64,000 nt of DNA from Virgibacillus natechei (GTDB lineage: Bacteria > Bacillota > Bacilli > Bacillales > Amphibacillaceae): the NCBI RefSeq assembly GCF_026013645.1, contig NZ_CP110224.1:2170001-2234000 (forward strand), in the 5' to 3' direction. The notes below the pieces were generated by a model. That model saw only the letters and a program-made list of their open reading frames with translations, was not told where the DNA came from and searched no databases. Positions 9,272 through 19,730 of this stretch are shown here, one piece after another. How positions within the stretch are numbered: the stretch's first letter is position 1; each line of letters starts with the position of its first letter. Both the position numbers and the translations under genes were made by a program.

Positions 9272-9477
9272 TATAAAAGACGACGTACTGCTGTTTCTAT
9301 AAGTGTTTGCTATAAACGCCGTTCGGGACCGCTCCGGGCGGATGCTTTCCGCAGGCACGGCCTTGCCCTGGCTAAGGGTCTCACCAGCCGCCCTAAGGTG
9401 CGCGAAATGTGTTTTCGTAGCGAATCCCTGCTCTCAACCAGCGTTTGCAAAAGAATTGTCAATGCGTCGTCTTTTAC
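9272..9477 (-). repeat. R2 inverted-end repeat, copy 1
   Basis: About 206 bp bounded by TATAAAAGACGACGTA (9272-9287) and the inverted TGCGTCGTCTTTTA (9463-9476). The interior is GC-rich compared with its surroundings and contains GCTTTCCGCAGGCACGGC and GCGTTTGCAAAAGAATTGTC. Nearly the same sequence, in opposite orientation and split by extra DNA, lies at 49289-49801. It has no transposase and no believable ORF, so it behaves like a MITE. Confidence 0.72.
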
Positions 9478-9508
9478 ATCAACTGCGAAGTTTAAAAGCA
9501 ACAAAGGT

Positions 9509-9537
9509 TTTCGGTGGGACGAGTAAGCGCAGTCCCA
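9509..9537 (+). repeat. R3 short hairpin unit, copy 3
   Basis: TTTCGGTGGGACGAGTAAG followed by CGCAGTCCCA; TGGGAC pairs with GTCCCA. It sits 32 bases after the R2 end, as copy 6 does beside the other R2 element. Confidence 0.82.
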
Positions 9538-9582
9538 GTACTTACGAAAAAACTTAAAATTTATATTGTAAACCGAGTATTA

Positions 9583-11787
9583 TCAATGTACTGTACGCGT
9601 AACTGTATAAACTTCTTTAATTTGTTTAATCCGATCAACAATTCTTCTTAAGTGAATGGTATCATGTATAAGAATGGTTATTTGAATGATGGCCATTTTA
9701 TTTTTATCAGATCGACCATTTACTTGAGTGATATTCGTTTTTGTTTCATTCACTGCTTGCAAGACCTCATTTAATAAGCCCCTACGATCATATCCAGATA
9801 TTTCTAAATCAACATGATATTGTTTTTTTGCTGCCTGGTTACTTTCCCATTCTACATAGAGGTAACGTTGTTTTGCTTCTTCCGTTTGAGCATTTGGGCA
9901 GTCCGTTCTATGAACAGACACACCTCTTCCTTTTGTTATATATCCAACAATTTTATCACCAGGTACTGGATTGCAGCATTTGGATAACCGAACCAGTAAG
10001 TTATCGACACCCTCTACTTTAACACCAGAATCTTTTTTATCTAACTTTTTATTATCTTTAACATCGGTTTTAACTACTTCCAGCGTTTCTTCCAGATTAT
10101 GTCCTTCTTTTCTAGTCTGTCGGATTTTTTCTGTAAGTCGAGTTGCAACCAATGCAGCAGTTAGGCCTTGATAACCAACAGCTGCGTACATATCTTCTTC
10201 ATTGGTAAAACTAAATCTTTCGTAGACTCGTTGCAGGTTATCCTGTGTCAATACTTCTTTAGGTTCGATGGATAATGCACGTATTTCTTTCTCAATTGCA
10301 TCTTTACCTTTGATAACATTCTCATCACGACGCTGTTTCTTAAAAAACTGTTTAATCTTGTTTTTCGCTTGTGATGTTTGGGTGATCTTTAACCAATCCT
10401 GTGAAGGTCCATAGGAATGTTGGGATGTCATTACATTTACAATATCTCCATTGTTCAATTTGTAATCAAGCGGCTCCATCTTACCATTCACTTTTGAACC
10501 AATGGTTTTATTTCCCACTTCTGTATGAATTTTATAAGCAAAATCCAGTGGTACGGATCCAGAAGGAAGTTCAATTACATCGCCTTTAGGTGTAAATACG
10601 TACACCGTATCGGAAAACAGGTCAACCTTAAGTGATTCTATAAATTCCTCTGCGTCATTTGTTTCATTTTGCCACTCTAATATTTCTCTGAACCACGTTA
10701 GCTTTTCCTCGAATGACTGTTTATTATTGTTAACTTGACGTCCTTCTTTATATGCCCAATGTGCTGCAATTCCATATTCGGCAATTTCATGCATTTCTTT
10801 CGTTCGTATCTGTACTTCCAGTGGATCACCTTTTGGCCCAATGACTGTTGTATGCAGTGATTGATAGAGATTTGGTTTAGGCATCGCGATGTAATCCTTA
10901 AACCGTCCCGGCATTGGTTTCCAGCAGGTATGGATAATTCCTAAAACGGCATAACAATCCTTAATACTGTTGACAATAATTCGAACTGCTAGTAAATCAT
11001 AAATTTCGTTAAATTGTTTATTTTGCTTTATCATTTTCCGGTAAATACTATATAAATGCTTTGGTCTCCCAGACATATCGGCTTCAACATTAACATCTTT
11101 AAGCTGATTTGAAACCTCACTCATTACTTCTTCAATATAAGATTCACGCTGTTCCCTTTTTTGTTTCATTAATTGCACAATACGATAATATTGCTGCGGA
11201 TTTAAGTACCTTAAAGCTGTATCTTCCAATTCCCATTTTATTGCTGATATACCTAAACGATGTGCTAATGGGGAAAATATCTCCAGCGTTTCATTGGAAA
11301 TACGTCGTTGTTTCTCTGGGCTTAAATGTTTTAGTGTCCGCATATTATGCAAGCGATCTGCAAGCTTGATTAGGATGACGCGAATATCTTTCGCCATCGC
11401 AACAAACATTTTTCGGTGGTTCTCTGCCTGTAGCGCTTCCTTTGATTTATATTTAATTTTACCCAACTTTGTTACGCCATCAACTAGCATCGCTACTTCC
11501 GCGTTAAATGCATCTTCCAACTCCTGGAGAGTTATAGCTGTATCTTCAATAACATCATGCAATAAACCGCCAGCAATTGTTTCTGCATCCATGCCCAACT
11601 CAACTAAAATTCCAGCTATTTGAACCGGATGAATAATATAAGGCTCGCCAGATTTCCGGTATTGGTCTTTGTGAGCATCTGCTGCAAATTCATAGGCGCG
11701 ACGAATAAACGTAGTTTCGTCTTCCGTTAAAAACTGGCGAGCTTCGCTTATAATATCTTCTATTGTTAAAATATCGTCTTTTGCCAT
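9583..11787 (-). CDS. relA: Bifunctional (p)ppGpp synthetase/hydrolase Rel
   Basis: 734-residue long RSH protein of the stringent response. Domains in order: HD hydrolase (about 30-190, with GGLLHDVIEDT), synthetase (about 240-350, with VRIIVNSIKDCYAVLGIIH and PNLYQSLHTTVIGPKG), TGS (about 400-460, DTVYVFTPKGDVIELP), a Cys-containing region (RLSKCCNPVPGDKIVGYITKGRGVSVH), and a C-terminal ACT domain. The intact HD motif points to an enzyme that both makes and degrades the alarmone, as in B. subtilis Rel. The ribosome site AAAGGTGA precedes the ATG. apt and recJ lie upstream; dtd follows after the R2/R3 repeats. Confidence 0.97.
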   Translation of the reverse strand: MAKDDILTIEDIISEARQFLTEDETTFIRRAYEFAADAHKDQYRKSGEPYIIHPVQIAGILVELGMDAETIAGGLLHDVIEDTAITLQELEDAFNAEVAMLVDGVTKLGKIKYKSKEALQAENHRKMFVAMAKDIRVILIKLADRLHNMRTLKHLSPEKQRRISNETLEIFSPLAHRLGISAIKWELEDTALRYLNPQQYYRIVQLMKQKREQRESYIEEVMSEVSNQLKDVNVEADMSGRPKHLYSIYRKMIKQNKQFNEIYDLLAVRIIVNSIKDCYAVLGIIHTCWKPMPGRFKDYIAMPKPNLYQSLHTTVIGPKGDPLEVQIRTKEMHEIAEYGIAAHWAYKEGRQVNNNKQSFEEKLTWFREILEWQNETNDAEEFIESLKVDLFSDTVYVFTPKGDVIELPSGSVPLDFAYKIHTEVGNKTIGSKVNGKMEPLDYKLNNGDIVNVMTSQHSYGPSQDWLKITQTSQAKNKIKQFFKKQRRDENVIKGKDAIEKEIRALSIEPKEVLTQDNLQRVYERFSFTNEEDMYAAVGYQGLTAALVATRLTEKIRQTRKEGHNLEETLEVVKTDVKDNKKLDKKDSGVKVEGVDNLLVRLSKCCNPVPGDKIVGYITKGRGVSVHRTDCPNAQTEEAKQRYLYVEWESNQAAKKQYHVDLEISGYDRRGLLNEVLQAVNETKTNITQVNGRSDKNKMAIIQITILIHDTIHLRRIVDRIKQIKEVYTVTRTVH

Positions 11788-11923
11788 TTAATCACCTTTA
11801 TTCATTGCTTGAGATCATAGAATTAAAATTGATACTTTTAACGTATTAAATAGTTTCAATTATATGCTTTTTCTTACGCTATGTCCATCTATTATCGATT
11901 TTAAAGCTAATAAATGTATAAGA

Positions 11924-11960
11924 ATAGGTCTGACGATACAATTAGCCTCGTCAGACCTAT
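11924..11960 (-). terminator. Terminator of apt
   Basis: ATAGGTCTGACGA (11924-11936) and TCGTCAGACCTAT (11948-11960) are perfect inverted repeats just after the apt stop; the following minus-strand sequence is moderately T-rich. Confidence 0.72.
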
Positions 11961-11969
11961 AGATAATAG

Positions 11970-12482
11970 TTAATAACTCATTAATTTCATGACGTCATAC
12001 CCTTTAAGATTTTTCATTCCATCAAGGTAGCTAAGTTCGATTATAAATGCACACCCCACTACAATACCGCCAAGTTCTTCAACTAATTGAATTGTTGCTT
12101 CTATTGTACCACCAGTTGCAAGTAAATCATCAGTTATTAATACGCGTTGCCCTGGTTTGATTGCGTCTTTATGTATAGTTAAGACGTTACTACCATATTC
12201 CAACCCGTAATCTACTTTAATTACTTCGCGAGGTAGTTTCCCTTCTTTTCTTACTGGTGCAAAACCTACCTCTAATGCATAGGAAACGGGACAGCCAATA
12301 ATAAAGCCACGAGCTTCCGGACCAACAACAATGTCTATTTCTTTTTCCTGAGCATATGCTACAATTTCGTCTACCGCAGACTTAAATGCTTTCCCATTAT
12401 CCATTAACGGCGTAATATCCTTAAATTGAATTCCTTCTTTTGGCCAATCTTCTACTATTTTAACATATTGTTTATAATCCAT
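11970..12482 (-). CDS. apt: Adenine phosphoribosyltransferase
   Basis: 170 residues, the standard size. It salvages adenine with PRPP to give AMP. The PRPP-binding signature [16 protein letters not shown] is present, with [12 protein letters not shown] upstream and the [11 protein letters not shown] flexible loop. The start overlaps the recJ end by 11 bases, showing an operon recJ-apt; in B. subtilis relA follows, but here a terminator stands between apt and relA. Confidence 0.97.
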   Translation of the reverse strand: MDYKQYVKIVEDWPKEGIQFKDITPLMDNGKAFKSAVDEIVAYAQEKEIDIVVGPEARGFIIGCPVSYALEVGFAPVRKEGKLPREVIKVDYGLEYGSNVLTIHKDAIKPGQRVLITDDLLATGGTIEATIQLVEELGGIVVGCAFIIELSYLDGMKNLKGYDVMKLMSY

Positions 12483-14790
12483 GGGTTAGCTCCTCCTCGG
12501 GACTTTCCAAATAGCTCATGCAATCTGCGAACCATTGTTTTAATTCCTGATAGTTTGAATAGTATAATGTTTTTTCTATATCTGCTTTTAGTAAACGTTC
12601 TTGGTATAAACGCGAATCTTGTAGATCTCTTTTTACAGGGTTTGAGTTTATCTCAATAACTCCATTTTCTATCTTAACAAATCCTAGTTCAAAAAACACT
12701 TTTGATATAAAGATTATATTATCTTTATTCCATCCTTTCGCTTTCATGATAGTCGTTAACTCCTGTTTTAAGTCTACTTTTTTTCTTTTTTGAATAAATG
12801 CATAGAACCATTTAAATTCTTCTCTGGATGGAAAAGCTTTCAAATACGCACTATCTTCCACATAATAACATGCGTGTATATTGACAGGCTTCGTTGCTTT
12901 GATAATTTCTCTCAAGTGATTTAAATCCATCGGTAAATCAAAAATATATAATACATCCACTTCTTGTACGGTACTAAGCGTAGAATTGTATGAAATCTGC
13001 TCAGACATTGAAGATAGTTGGTCCGTATGATTACTGATGATTAAATTTCTATTGTTCCTTTCATATGACGAGATATCAACATGCTTCTTGCCACGATGAT
13101 CAAACAATTGCCATTCCTCAATTTTCATATCACGCATTATAATTTGTGGTTTTTTATTCCCATTCCATTCATTTATTCCTAACTCACCTACAATGGAAAT
13201 GGGTGTTTGTGGTGAAATATGAGTGTATAGATCTCCCATGCCAAACCCAATGCCTTCAAGTGATTTATTGTCTTGTTTAAATTGAAGTTTAAGATGGTTT
13301 TTCAGGCTTCCGATTTGACGCGCATCATGAGGAATTTCCTTTATTTGAAAGGCAGGTTTTGGATTTTTCATTCCAAACGGTGCCAACTGATCAATTTCAC
13401 TAACCAGTTCTTCGTTAATTTCAGGAATCGTAAGTGATTTACTTATTTCAACCACCTGTTTAAAATCCTCTTCAGAAAGCTGTTCGTTAATAAGTCTATT
13501 TAGTTCGTTTTGTATCAACTTCATGTTATCCAAGGGGATTGACATACCTGCTGCTTGGGAATGTCCACCAAAATTCGTGAAATAATCCCGGATTTTCATA
13601 CAATTTTGGAAAAGGTCAAACGCAGGAATACTTCTTGCAGAACCTTTTAGCTGAGAGGTCTCAGGCTTTACAACCAGTACAATCGCTGGTCGGTCATACT
13701 TTCGAACAAGTTTTGACGCAACAATACCAAGGACACCTTCATTCCATCCTTCTTTTGCAACAATAATAACATCTTGTTTTTCATCCGTTTCTACCATTTC
13801 TTCTGCTTCTTTCACTATATCGTTAACAATCTTTTGTCTTTCCTGATTTATACGATGGATCTCTTCGGCTATTTCATCTGCCTCATCCTGATCCTCTGTC
13901 ATCAACAACTGAACTGCTAGATCTGCATTTTGCAACCTTCCAACTGCATTTATTCTTGGACCTATTGAGAATCCAACATCCTCTTCGCTAACGTTTCCTT
14001 CTATTTCACTTACGCGTTTTAAAGATATAAGTCCGGGGTTAATTGTTGATGTAAGGGAGCGTAATCCATAATAAGCCAAGATTCTATTCTCATCGACTAA
14101 TGGAACCAAGTCGGCGATGGTTCCGATTGCAGTAAATCCTAAAAGGTGCTCTGGAAAATAGCCGAGTAATTGTTCAGAAAACTTAAAAGCTATACCAACT
14201 CCAGCCAGATCTTTAAATAAATAATCAGGTGAACATTTCGGATGAATAATCGCATAAGCATCTGGTAGTTCCTGTACTTCATGGTGGTCTGTAATGATTA
14301 AGTCAATACCTAATTCTTTCGCTACAGCAGCCTCATGGACAGCAGCTATTCCAGTGTCAACTGTAATGATTAAGCGAAATCCATTTCTGTATGCTTCGTG
14401 AAACGCTTCTTCATTCGGTCCATAACCTTCTGTGAATCGATTTGGTATATAATAATCACAATCCGCACCAAGTTCTACCAATGCTTTTAATAGAACGGTC
14501 GTTGAACTTACACCATCAGCATCATAGTCTCCGTACACCAGAATCTTTTCTTGATCTGCTATTGCTCTATGTACACGCTCAGTAGCTTTATCGATAGAAT
14601 CAAGACTTGACGGGCTTTGTAAATCATCTATATCAGGTGATAGGAACGTTGAAGCTGACTCTGTTGTGGTAATACCTCTTTGTACTAGTAGTTCTTTTAA
14701 AACGGGGGATAAACTACGTAAATTATCCGTCCCTTGTAATGTATTATCCTGTATGGTATTAAATTTCCAATTTGCCTTACTCTTTATCAT
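12472..14790 (-). CDS. recJ: Single-stranded-DNA exonuclease RecJ
   Basis: 772-residue DHH-family 5'-3' exonuclease used in recombination and mismatch/base-excision repair. DHH motifs are clear: [29 protein letters not shown] and the GTIADLVPL segment. The DHHA1 motif [10 protein letters not shown] follows, then an OB fold and a C-terminal region typical of Bacillales RecJ. It starts the recJ-apt unit and is separated from lapA by about 55 bases. Confidence 0.96.
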   Translation of the reverse strand: MIKSKANWKFNTIQDNTLQGTDNLRSLSPVLKELLVQRGITTTESASTFLSPDIDDLQSPSSLDSIDKATERVHRAIADQEKILVYGDYDADGVSSTTVLLKALVELGADCDYYIPNRFTEGYGPNEEAFHEAYRNGFRLIITVDTGIAAVHEAAVAKELGIDLIITDHHEVQELPDAYAIIHPKCSPDYLFKDLAGVGIAFKFSEQLLGYFPEHLLGFTAIGTIADLVPLVDENRILAYYGLRSLTSTINPGLISLKRVSEIEGNVSEEDVGFSIGPRINAVGRLQNADLAVQLLMTEDQDEADEIAEEIHRINQERQKIVNDIVKEAEEMVETDEKQDVIIVAKEGWNEGVLGIVASKLVRKYDRPAIVLVVKPETSQLKGSARSIPAFDLFQNCMKIRDYFTNFGGHSQAAGMSIPLDNMKLIQNELNRLINEQLSEEDFKQVVEISKSLTIPEINEELVSEIDQLAPFGMKNPKPAFQIKEIPHDARQIGSLKNHLKLQFKQDNKSLEGIGFGMGDLYTHISPQTPISIVGELGINEWNGNKKPQIIMRDMKIEEWQLFDHRGKKHVDISSYERNNRNLIISNHTDQLSSMSEQISYNSTLSTVQEVDVLYIFDLPMDLNHLREIIKATKPVNIHACYYVEDSAYLKAFPSREEFKWFYAFIQKRKKVDLKQELTTIMKAKGWNKDNIIFISKVFFELGFVKIENGVIEINSNPVKRDLQDSRLYQERLLKADIEKTLYYSNYQELKQWFADCMSYLESPEEELTHGL

Positions 14791-14846
14791 TATTTCACCC
14801 CTGACTAATCTATTATACTAGACTGAGACAGGGGTGGCAATTAGAA

Positions 14847-15176
14847 TTATTTTTTATTATTTTCGTTTTTTTCATTTGAAGAATCTTCTTCAGGATCTAT
14901 TTCCAGTAGATCGTTTTCTTGAAGTTTCGTGCTCATTTTTTTATTTTCAACTTGCAGCTTTTTAACTTCGCGTTGCAATTGATACATTTTCAAGACACCA
15001 ACAGATGCAGTAATAATTCCACCCATCAATACGGAGAACAATATAATCAATATTAGCGGGGACTCGCCACTCCAAAATAAATAATTAACTTCAACTGGAT
15101 CCACATTTGTTACGGCGAACACCGCTATAATAATCACGAAAATAATAGCCAGAATAACGTATGACTGTCCTCTCAT
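14847..15176 (-). CDS. LapA-domain small membrane protein
   Basis: 109 residues with two membrane helices (about 5-24 and 40-60) linked by the conserved VDPVEVNYLFW segment, then a cytoplasmic coiled coil (QLQREVKKLQVENKKMSTKL) and an acidic tail. This is the LapA (DUF1049) layout; in other bacteria LapA/LapB relate to envelope homeostasis, but no function is established in Bacillaceae. I use the ATG at 15176 because GGAAGGAGGG lies 10 bases upstream; an in-frame TTG at 15206 lies before that site. It follows secDF on the same strand. Confidence 0.85.
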   Translation of the reverse strand: MRGQSYVILAIIFVIIIAVFAVTNVDPVEVNYLFWSGESPLILIILFSVLMGGIITASVGVLKMYQLQREVKKLQVENKKMSTKLQENDLLEIDPEEDSSNEKNENNKK

Positions 15177-15244
15177 ACTATTCAAACCCTCCTTCCTTAT
15201 ATTCAATATAAGTTACCGTACCCTTTTTATTCTGTAGTTAAGCA

Positions 15245-15282
15245 TGCCCCCTTGTTACAACTCGTCTCGTAACAAGGGGGCA
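15245..15282 (-). terminator. Terminator of secDF
   Basis: TGCCCCCTTGTTAC (15245-15258) and GTAACAAGGGGGCA (15269-15282) form a 14-bp perfect stem directly after the secDF stop; the T-tract is poor. Confidence 0.7.
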
Positions 15283-15287
15283 AGAAA

Positions 15288-17546
15288 TTATACTTGTGGT
15301 CCTTCCACCTTTTCTTTCTTTGTGAAATCCACAGGCCTTTTCTTAATCATTTTCCCACGCCACACTAACCAAAGTTGCGCTGCAATAAATAAGGAAGAAT
15401 AAGCACCTGCTAATAAGCCCACTGCTAAAGCAATTGCGAATCCTGTAATTGATTCGGCTCCCAAAAACAAGAAGGCTAAGACAGCAGTCAATGTTGTGAG
15501 CGTTGTATTAATACTTCTCGTTAATGATTGTACGATACTTCTATTTACAATCGTAGCAAGTTCTTTATAGGTTGTTATTTGTTTTCTCTTCTTACGTAGA
15601 TTCTCTCTAATTCGATCAAAGATTACGATTGTGTCATTTATGGAATAACCTACAATTGTGAGTACAGCCGCTACTATCGTTACATCAAATTCTATTCGGG
15701 TAAAACTAAACACGGCCATCATGATAAACACATTATGCAATAATGTAATAATCGCTGTAATAGCAAAAAACAGTTCAAACCGTATTGCTACGTATAACAC
15801 CATACCCACAAAGGCTATTGACATTGCGTATACAGCATTCTTAACAAGCTCTTCCCCAACGATAGGTGATACAACACTCACACTTGGCTGTATACCATAC
15901 CTTTCATCAAAAAACTGCTGGACCTCAGCTACTTTTTCTTCTGAAAGCACTGTATCAAAACGCGTAACTGCGATGTCATTATTATCACCTGAAAGTACAA
16001 TTGATTCCGCCACTAAGTCTAGAGATTCAAACCCTTCTTGTACTTCTTCGGTTGTTAGGCTATTATCAGATACCACTTCAACACGCGAGCCGCTTGAGAA
16101 ATCGACTCCTGGGTTTAATTGAAACAATGAAAGTGATATTCCACCCAGTACCAAAATTGCGATTGATGCTTTTAAAAATTTCTTCCGATGTTTTACAACA
16201 TTCAATTCACGATTAAAGATCGTTGGTTCTACTTCATTTTTATCAGCAATATCCCTAATTTCCTCTTTTTTCACACCAAACCAGCCTGTACGCTTTGATA
16301 AAAAGCGGCTCTTTACCCATAAACCTAGTAAGAGTCTTGTACCAAATACTGCAGTAAGGAAACTAACTAAGATACTGATTATTAACATCGTTGCAAACCC
16401 TTGTACAGAGCTTGTACCGAAGATGAATAGAATGGATGCAGCTAATAAGGTTGTAATATTAGCATCAATTATGGTTGATAAAGAGTTTTTTGTTCCAGCT
16501 TTAAATGAAGCCATAACCGATTTACCTGTTCGTAGTTCTTCTTTAATTCTCTCAAACGTTATAATATTAGCATCCACAGCCATACCCACACCTAAAATTA
16601 AGGCAGCAATTCCAGGAAGTGTCAGCACACCGTTCATTAACGTAAAGATTAATAAAACTAAATAGATATAAACACTTAAATTTATAGCCGCAATTAATCC
16701 AGGAAAACGATAGATGGCCATTACAAGTAAAAAGACTGTCCCTATCCCTATAAACCCAGCGAACACTGTTTTATTTAATGCTTCTTCACCAAACTGTGCT
16801 CCAACCGAATTTGAGTATAGTTCCGTCATATTAACAGGTAAAGAGCCCGAATTAATGACATCGGCTAATTGTTGAGCAGATTCCACTGTAAAGTTACCAG
16901 TAATTTGTACATTGGTTGTATTTAAAGTCTCTGTCACCCGTGGAGCAGATACAAATTTAGGGTCTTCCTTCATTACTTCTTCCTCATAAGAATCCCCTTC
17001 TTCGTAATCCATCCAAATTACCAAATGGTTATCCGGCACTCCCTTTTCTCTAATTTGCGTGGTTACTTCACCAAATTTAGAAGCATCTTGTAATTGCAAG
17101 GTTACAATTGGTGAATTTGTTGTCTGATCGAAATCCTGTGTTGCACTTCCTTCATTTACATCTGATCCATCTAACAGCTCATTATCATCTACATCACGGA
17201 AGGAAAGCCTGGCAGATGTTGCCAACATTTCTCTGGCTTCTGTTTGATTTTCAACCCCAGCCAACTGAACACGTATCCTATCTTCCCCTTCAATATCTAT
17301 GTTTGCTTCACTGATACCGAGACGATTAACACGATCATTTAAAGTTTGTACCGTTCCTTCTAATAAATCCCTTGACACATCTTGGCTTTCATCCACTGGT
17401 TCAATCTCATACAAGACTTCAAATCCACCCTGCAGATCCAGCCCTAAATTTATATCTTTTGTAAGTCCTATAACCGTTGTTCCAATCGTTCCCAGTAGTA
17501 CTAGTACGATCAGAAAAAAGGCAATTATTCTGCCTCTCATCTTCAT
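15288..17546 (-). CDS. secDF: Protein translocase subunits SecD and SecF, fused
   Basis: 752-residue RND-type membrane protein that uses the proton motive force to help late steps of Sec export. The SecD half has the signal-anchor helix, DINLGLDLQGG (D1 motif), a large extracytoplasmic P1 domain, then six-helix segments with GVGMAVDANIITFERIKEE. The SecF half begins after about residue 455 with LNPGVDFSSGSRVEV and contains GYSINDTIVIFDRIREN. The natural fusion is normal in Bacillaceae. comN is just upstream. Confidence 0.97.
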   Translation of the reverse strand: MKMRGRIIAFFLIVLVLLGTIGTTVIGLTKDINLGLDLQGGFEVLYEIEPVDESQDVSRDLLEGTVQTLNDRVNRLGISEANIDIEGEDRIRVQLAGVENQTEAREMLATSARLSFRDVDDNELLDGSDVNEGSATQDFDQTTNSPIVTLQLQDASKFGEVTTQIREKGVPDNHLVIWMDYEEGDSYEEEVMKEDPKFVSAPRVTETLNTTNVQITGNFTVESAQQLADVINSGSLPVNMTELYSNSVGAQFGEEALNKTVFAGFIGIGTVFLLVMAIYRFPGLIAAINLSVYIYLVLLIFTLMNGVLTLPGIAALILGVGMAVDANIITFERIKEELRTGKSVMASFKAGTKNSLSTIIDANITTLLAASILFIFGTSSVQGFATMLIISILVSFLTAVFGTRLLLGLWVKSRFLSKRTGWFGVKKEEIRDIADKNEVEPTIFNRELNVVKHRKKFLKASIAILVLGGISLSLFQLNPGVDFSSGSRVEVVSDNSLTTEEVQEGFESLDLVAESIVLSGDNNDIAVTRFDTVLSEEKVAEVQQFFDERYGIQPSVSVVSPIVGEELVKNAVYAMSIAFVGMVLYVAIRFELFFAITAIITLLHNVFIMMAVFSFTRIEFDVTIVAAVLTIVGYSINDTIVIFDRIRENLRKKRKQITTYKELATIVNRSIVQSLTRSINTTLTTLTAVLAFLFLGAESITGFAIALAVGLLAGAYSSLFIAAQLWLVWRGKMIKKRPVDFTKKEKVEGPQV

Positions 17547-17593
17547 CCGCCATTTCCTCCCTTAGTCGCACGGGTAATATGTATGTAATTTCC

Positions 17594-17893
17594 TCACGAT
17601 TCCACTTCATCTCCACCTGTTAAAGCCGAAATAGAAGCCATTAAATCATCATCCTGATATGCATTTACGGTCAAGTAACTTAAATAAATATTCGACCCAA
17701 GGTGAAAAACATCCTGCACGATTTCATGTAGTCGTTTATTTGGATTACCTTTCCAGACCTTTTGCACAAGACAATTCCAAATATCTTCCTCTGTTGCTTT
17801 TGAATATCCCATTACACGAAACTCATTCACTTTACTATCCAAAGCAGGTTTAACAAACGGTTTCCACTCATTAATTGTTTGTTCCATATCCAC
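17594..17893 (-). CDS. comN: Post-transcriptional regulator ComN
   Basis: 99 residues matching the small ComN/YrzD family in length and position. In B. subtilis ComN controls comE mRNA and localises with DivIVA at poles and septa. Diagnostic parts are KPFVKPALDSKVNEFRVMGY and ATEEDIWNCLVQKVWKG. Its place between spoVB (divergent) and secDF is the same as in B. subtilis. A second in-frame ATG two codons in is an alternative start. Confidence 0.86.
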   Translation of the reverse strand: MDMEQTINEWKPFVKPALDSKVNEFRVMGYSKATEEDIWNCLVQKVWKGNPNKRLHEIVQDVFHLGSNIYLSYLTVNAYQDDDLMASISALTGGDEVES

Positions 17894-18008
17894 GATAAAT
17901 CCCCCTATATCTGGAGTATATTTTTCTTCTTGTCATGCTTGGACTAAATACTTGCATATATATCATTGTATATGAAATTTTATTTTTTGAGAAGGCAGGT
18001 CTTAGGTA

Positions 18009-19559
18009 ATGACCAAACAAACTTTTCTACAAGGTGCATTGATTTTAATTTTTGCTGGCATGATTACCAGATTTTTAGGGTTTATTAACCGATTAGTCGT
18101 TGCCAGGATGATGGGTGAAGAAGGTGTTGGCCTCTATATGATGGCCTTGCCAACCCTCTTTCTAGTCATGACGCTTACCCAGCTGGGGTTGCCTGTCGCT
18201 ATTGCAAAACGTGTAGCTGAAGCTGAAGCAAACAATGACCAGGTTAAAATCAAAAAAATATTAATCGTATCTTTAATTATAACAGGAATATCCAGTATCG
18301 TGTTTACAATTGGCATGGTTCTGGCAGCGCCATTTATTGCTACAACCTTGTTGACAGATGATCGTACATTATTTCCTTTATTAGCCATAAGTCCAATTGT
18401 CCCTATTGTAGCTATTTCTTCCGTACTTCGTGGTTACTTCCAGGGAAAACAAAATATGAAACCACAAAGCTATGCGCAAGTAATTGAACAAATTGTCCGT
18501 ATTACATGTGTGGCTATTTTTATCAATCTATTATTACCTTTTGGCGTTGAATACGCTGCTGCGGGTGCAATGTTTAGTATCATACTTGGTGAATTTGTTT
18601 CCTTACTATATATGATAAATAGGTTCAAGCGAAAGAGAACAATGAGGATAAGGCCACGTTTTTTTGCGTACCTAAACTCAAGCAAAGATACCGTAAAAGA
18701 GTTATTCTCGATTGCACTCCCTAGTACTGGTAGCCGTTTGATCAGCTCTTTTTCCAACTTTCTTGAACCAATATTAGTTGCACAAAGTTTAGCCATTGCA
18801 GGGATTTCTACCTCGATGGCTACCAAACAATACGGTGAGTTGACTGGATATGTACTCCCATTATTATTTCTACCTACATTTATCACCCAGTCTTTATCTA
18901 TCGCACTCGTACCCTCTATTTCGGAGGCAGCTGCAAATAGGGATAGAAAGTTAATTCACTACCGAATTCATCAATCTATTCGCATTTCTTTTGCATCAGG
19001 TGCTATTGCTACAATAGTGTTATCGCTTTTTGCTGTACCAATATTAACATATATGTATGGCACTGGTAATGCAAGTAGGTTTTTGACTTTTATGGCTCCT
19101 TTCTTTATCTTACTGTATATTCAAGCGCCTTTACAAGCTGCCTTGCAAGCCCTTGATTTGGCTAAGCCTGCAATGTGGAATAGTTTGATCGGTGCAGGAT
19201 GTAAGTTCATTGTGCTCGTATTTTTAGCTTCTAATGCTAAGTTTGGGATTATGGGCGTTGCGGTTGCGATGTCAGTCGGCGTTGTACTAGTTACACTATT
19301 ACATTTAGTTGCATTACAAAAAGAAATCGGTTTCTTCCTCCCTTTTAAAGACATTAGTAAAATGATTGCCTTAATCTTCATGACATGGGGTATGGGAAGT
19401 ATATTTAAAAATTTATACGAAAATATGAATCCAAATATTATAATTTTTATTCTATTACTATTTCTATTAACATGTGTTTATATTGTATTTTTATTTTTAT
19501 TACGATTTATTACGAAAGAAGAATTGAAACAGATACCTATTATTCAAAAATTCGTTTAA
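18009..19559 (+). CDS. spoVB: Stage V sporulation protein B, MOP-superfamily flippase
   Basis: 516-residue polytopic protein with about 14 membrane helices. It belongs to the polysaccharide/lipid-II flippase superfamily; SpoVB is needed for spore cortex synthesis. N-terminal GALILIFAGMITRFLGFINRLVVARMMGEEGVGLYMM and LPVAIAKRVAEAEA are typical. AGAAGGCAGG provides the ribosome site. It is divergent from comN and ends before an R3/R2 remnant and a long bidirectional terminator. Confidence 0.94.
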   Translation: MTKQTFLQGALILIFAGMITRFLGFINRLVVARMMGEEGVGLYMMALPTLFLVMTLTQLGLPVAIAKRVAEAEANNDQVKIKKILIVSLIITGISSIVFTIGMVLAAPFIATTLLTDDRTLFPLLAISPIVPIVAISSVLRGYFQGKQNMKPQSYAQVIEQIVRITCVAIFINLLLPFGVEYAAAGAMFSIILGEFVSLLYMINRFKRKRTMRIRPRFFAYLNSSKDTVKELFSIALPSTGSRLISSFSNFLEPILVAQSLAIAGISTSMATKQYGELTGYVLPLLFLPTFITQSLSIALVPSISEAAANRDRKLIHYRIHQSIRISFASGAIATIVLSLFAVPILTYMYGTGNASRFLTFMAPFFILLYIQAPLQAALQALDLAKPAMWNSLIGAGCKFIVLVFLASNAKFGIMGVAVAMSVGVVLVTLLHLVALQKEIGFFLPFKDISKMIALIFMTWGMGSIFKNLYENMNPNIIIFILLLFLLTCVYIVFLFLLRFITKEELKQIPIIQKFV

Positions 19560-19580
19560 AAAGGCTATTTTCTAAATGAG

Positions 19581-19610
19581 TGGGACTGCGGTTACTCGTC
19601 CCACCGAAAA
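19581..19610 (-). repeat. R3 short hairpin unit, copy 4
   Basis: The reverse strand reads TTTTCGGTGGGACGAGTAAC then CGCAGTCCCA. It lies 21 bases after the spoVB stop. Confidence 0.8.
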
Positions 19611-19678
19611 GAATTGTCACTACATCGTCTTTTGTATCAATTGCGATGATTTAAAAGCAACAATACTTGCGAAAAGAG
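19607..19678 (+). repeat. R2 remnant (one end plus flank)
   Basis: AAAAGAATTGTCAC, ATCGTCTTTT, ATCAATTGCG and TTTAAAAGCAACAA match the right end and flank of R2 copy 1 (9452-9503) and partly the flank of R2 copy 2 (49787-49829). The rest of the element is absent. Here AGCAACAA is followed directly by TACTTGCGA, whereas the other two copies have an R3 unit at that point. Confidence 0.65.
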
Positions 19679-19683
19679 TTTTT

Positions 19684-19730
19684 AAAAAAAGGTGGCACTT
19701 ATTATTTCATAATAAGTGCCACCTTTTTTT
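19684..19730. terminator. Bidirectional terminator, spoVB / permease
   Basis: A 22-bp perfect stem (19684-19705 with 19709-19730, loop TTC) flanked by A7 and T7 serves both convergent genes; the minus-strand gene's stop codon lies at its edge. Confidence 0.95.

Noticed and set aside
9158..9557. Overlapping ORFs of 60-120 residues on both strands
   Set aside because: They lie in the R2/R3 repeat DNA, lack ribosome sites, and the same sequence elsewhere is broken by insertions.
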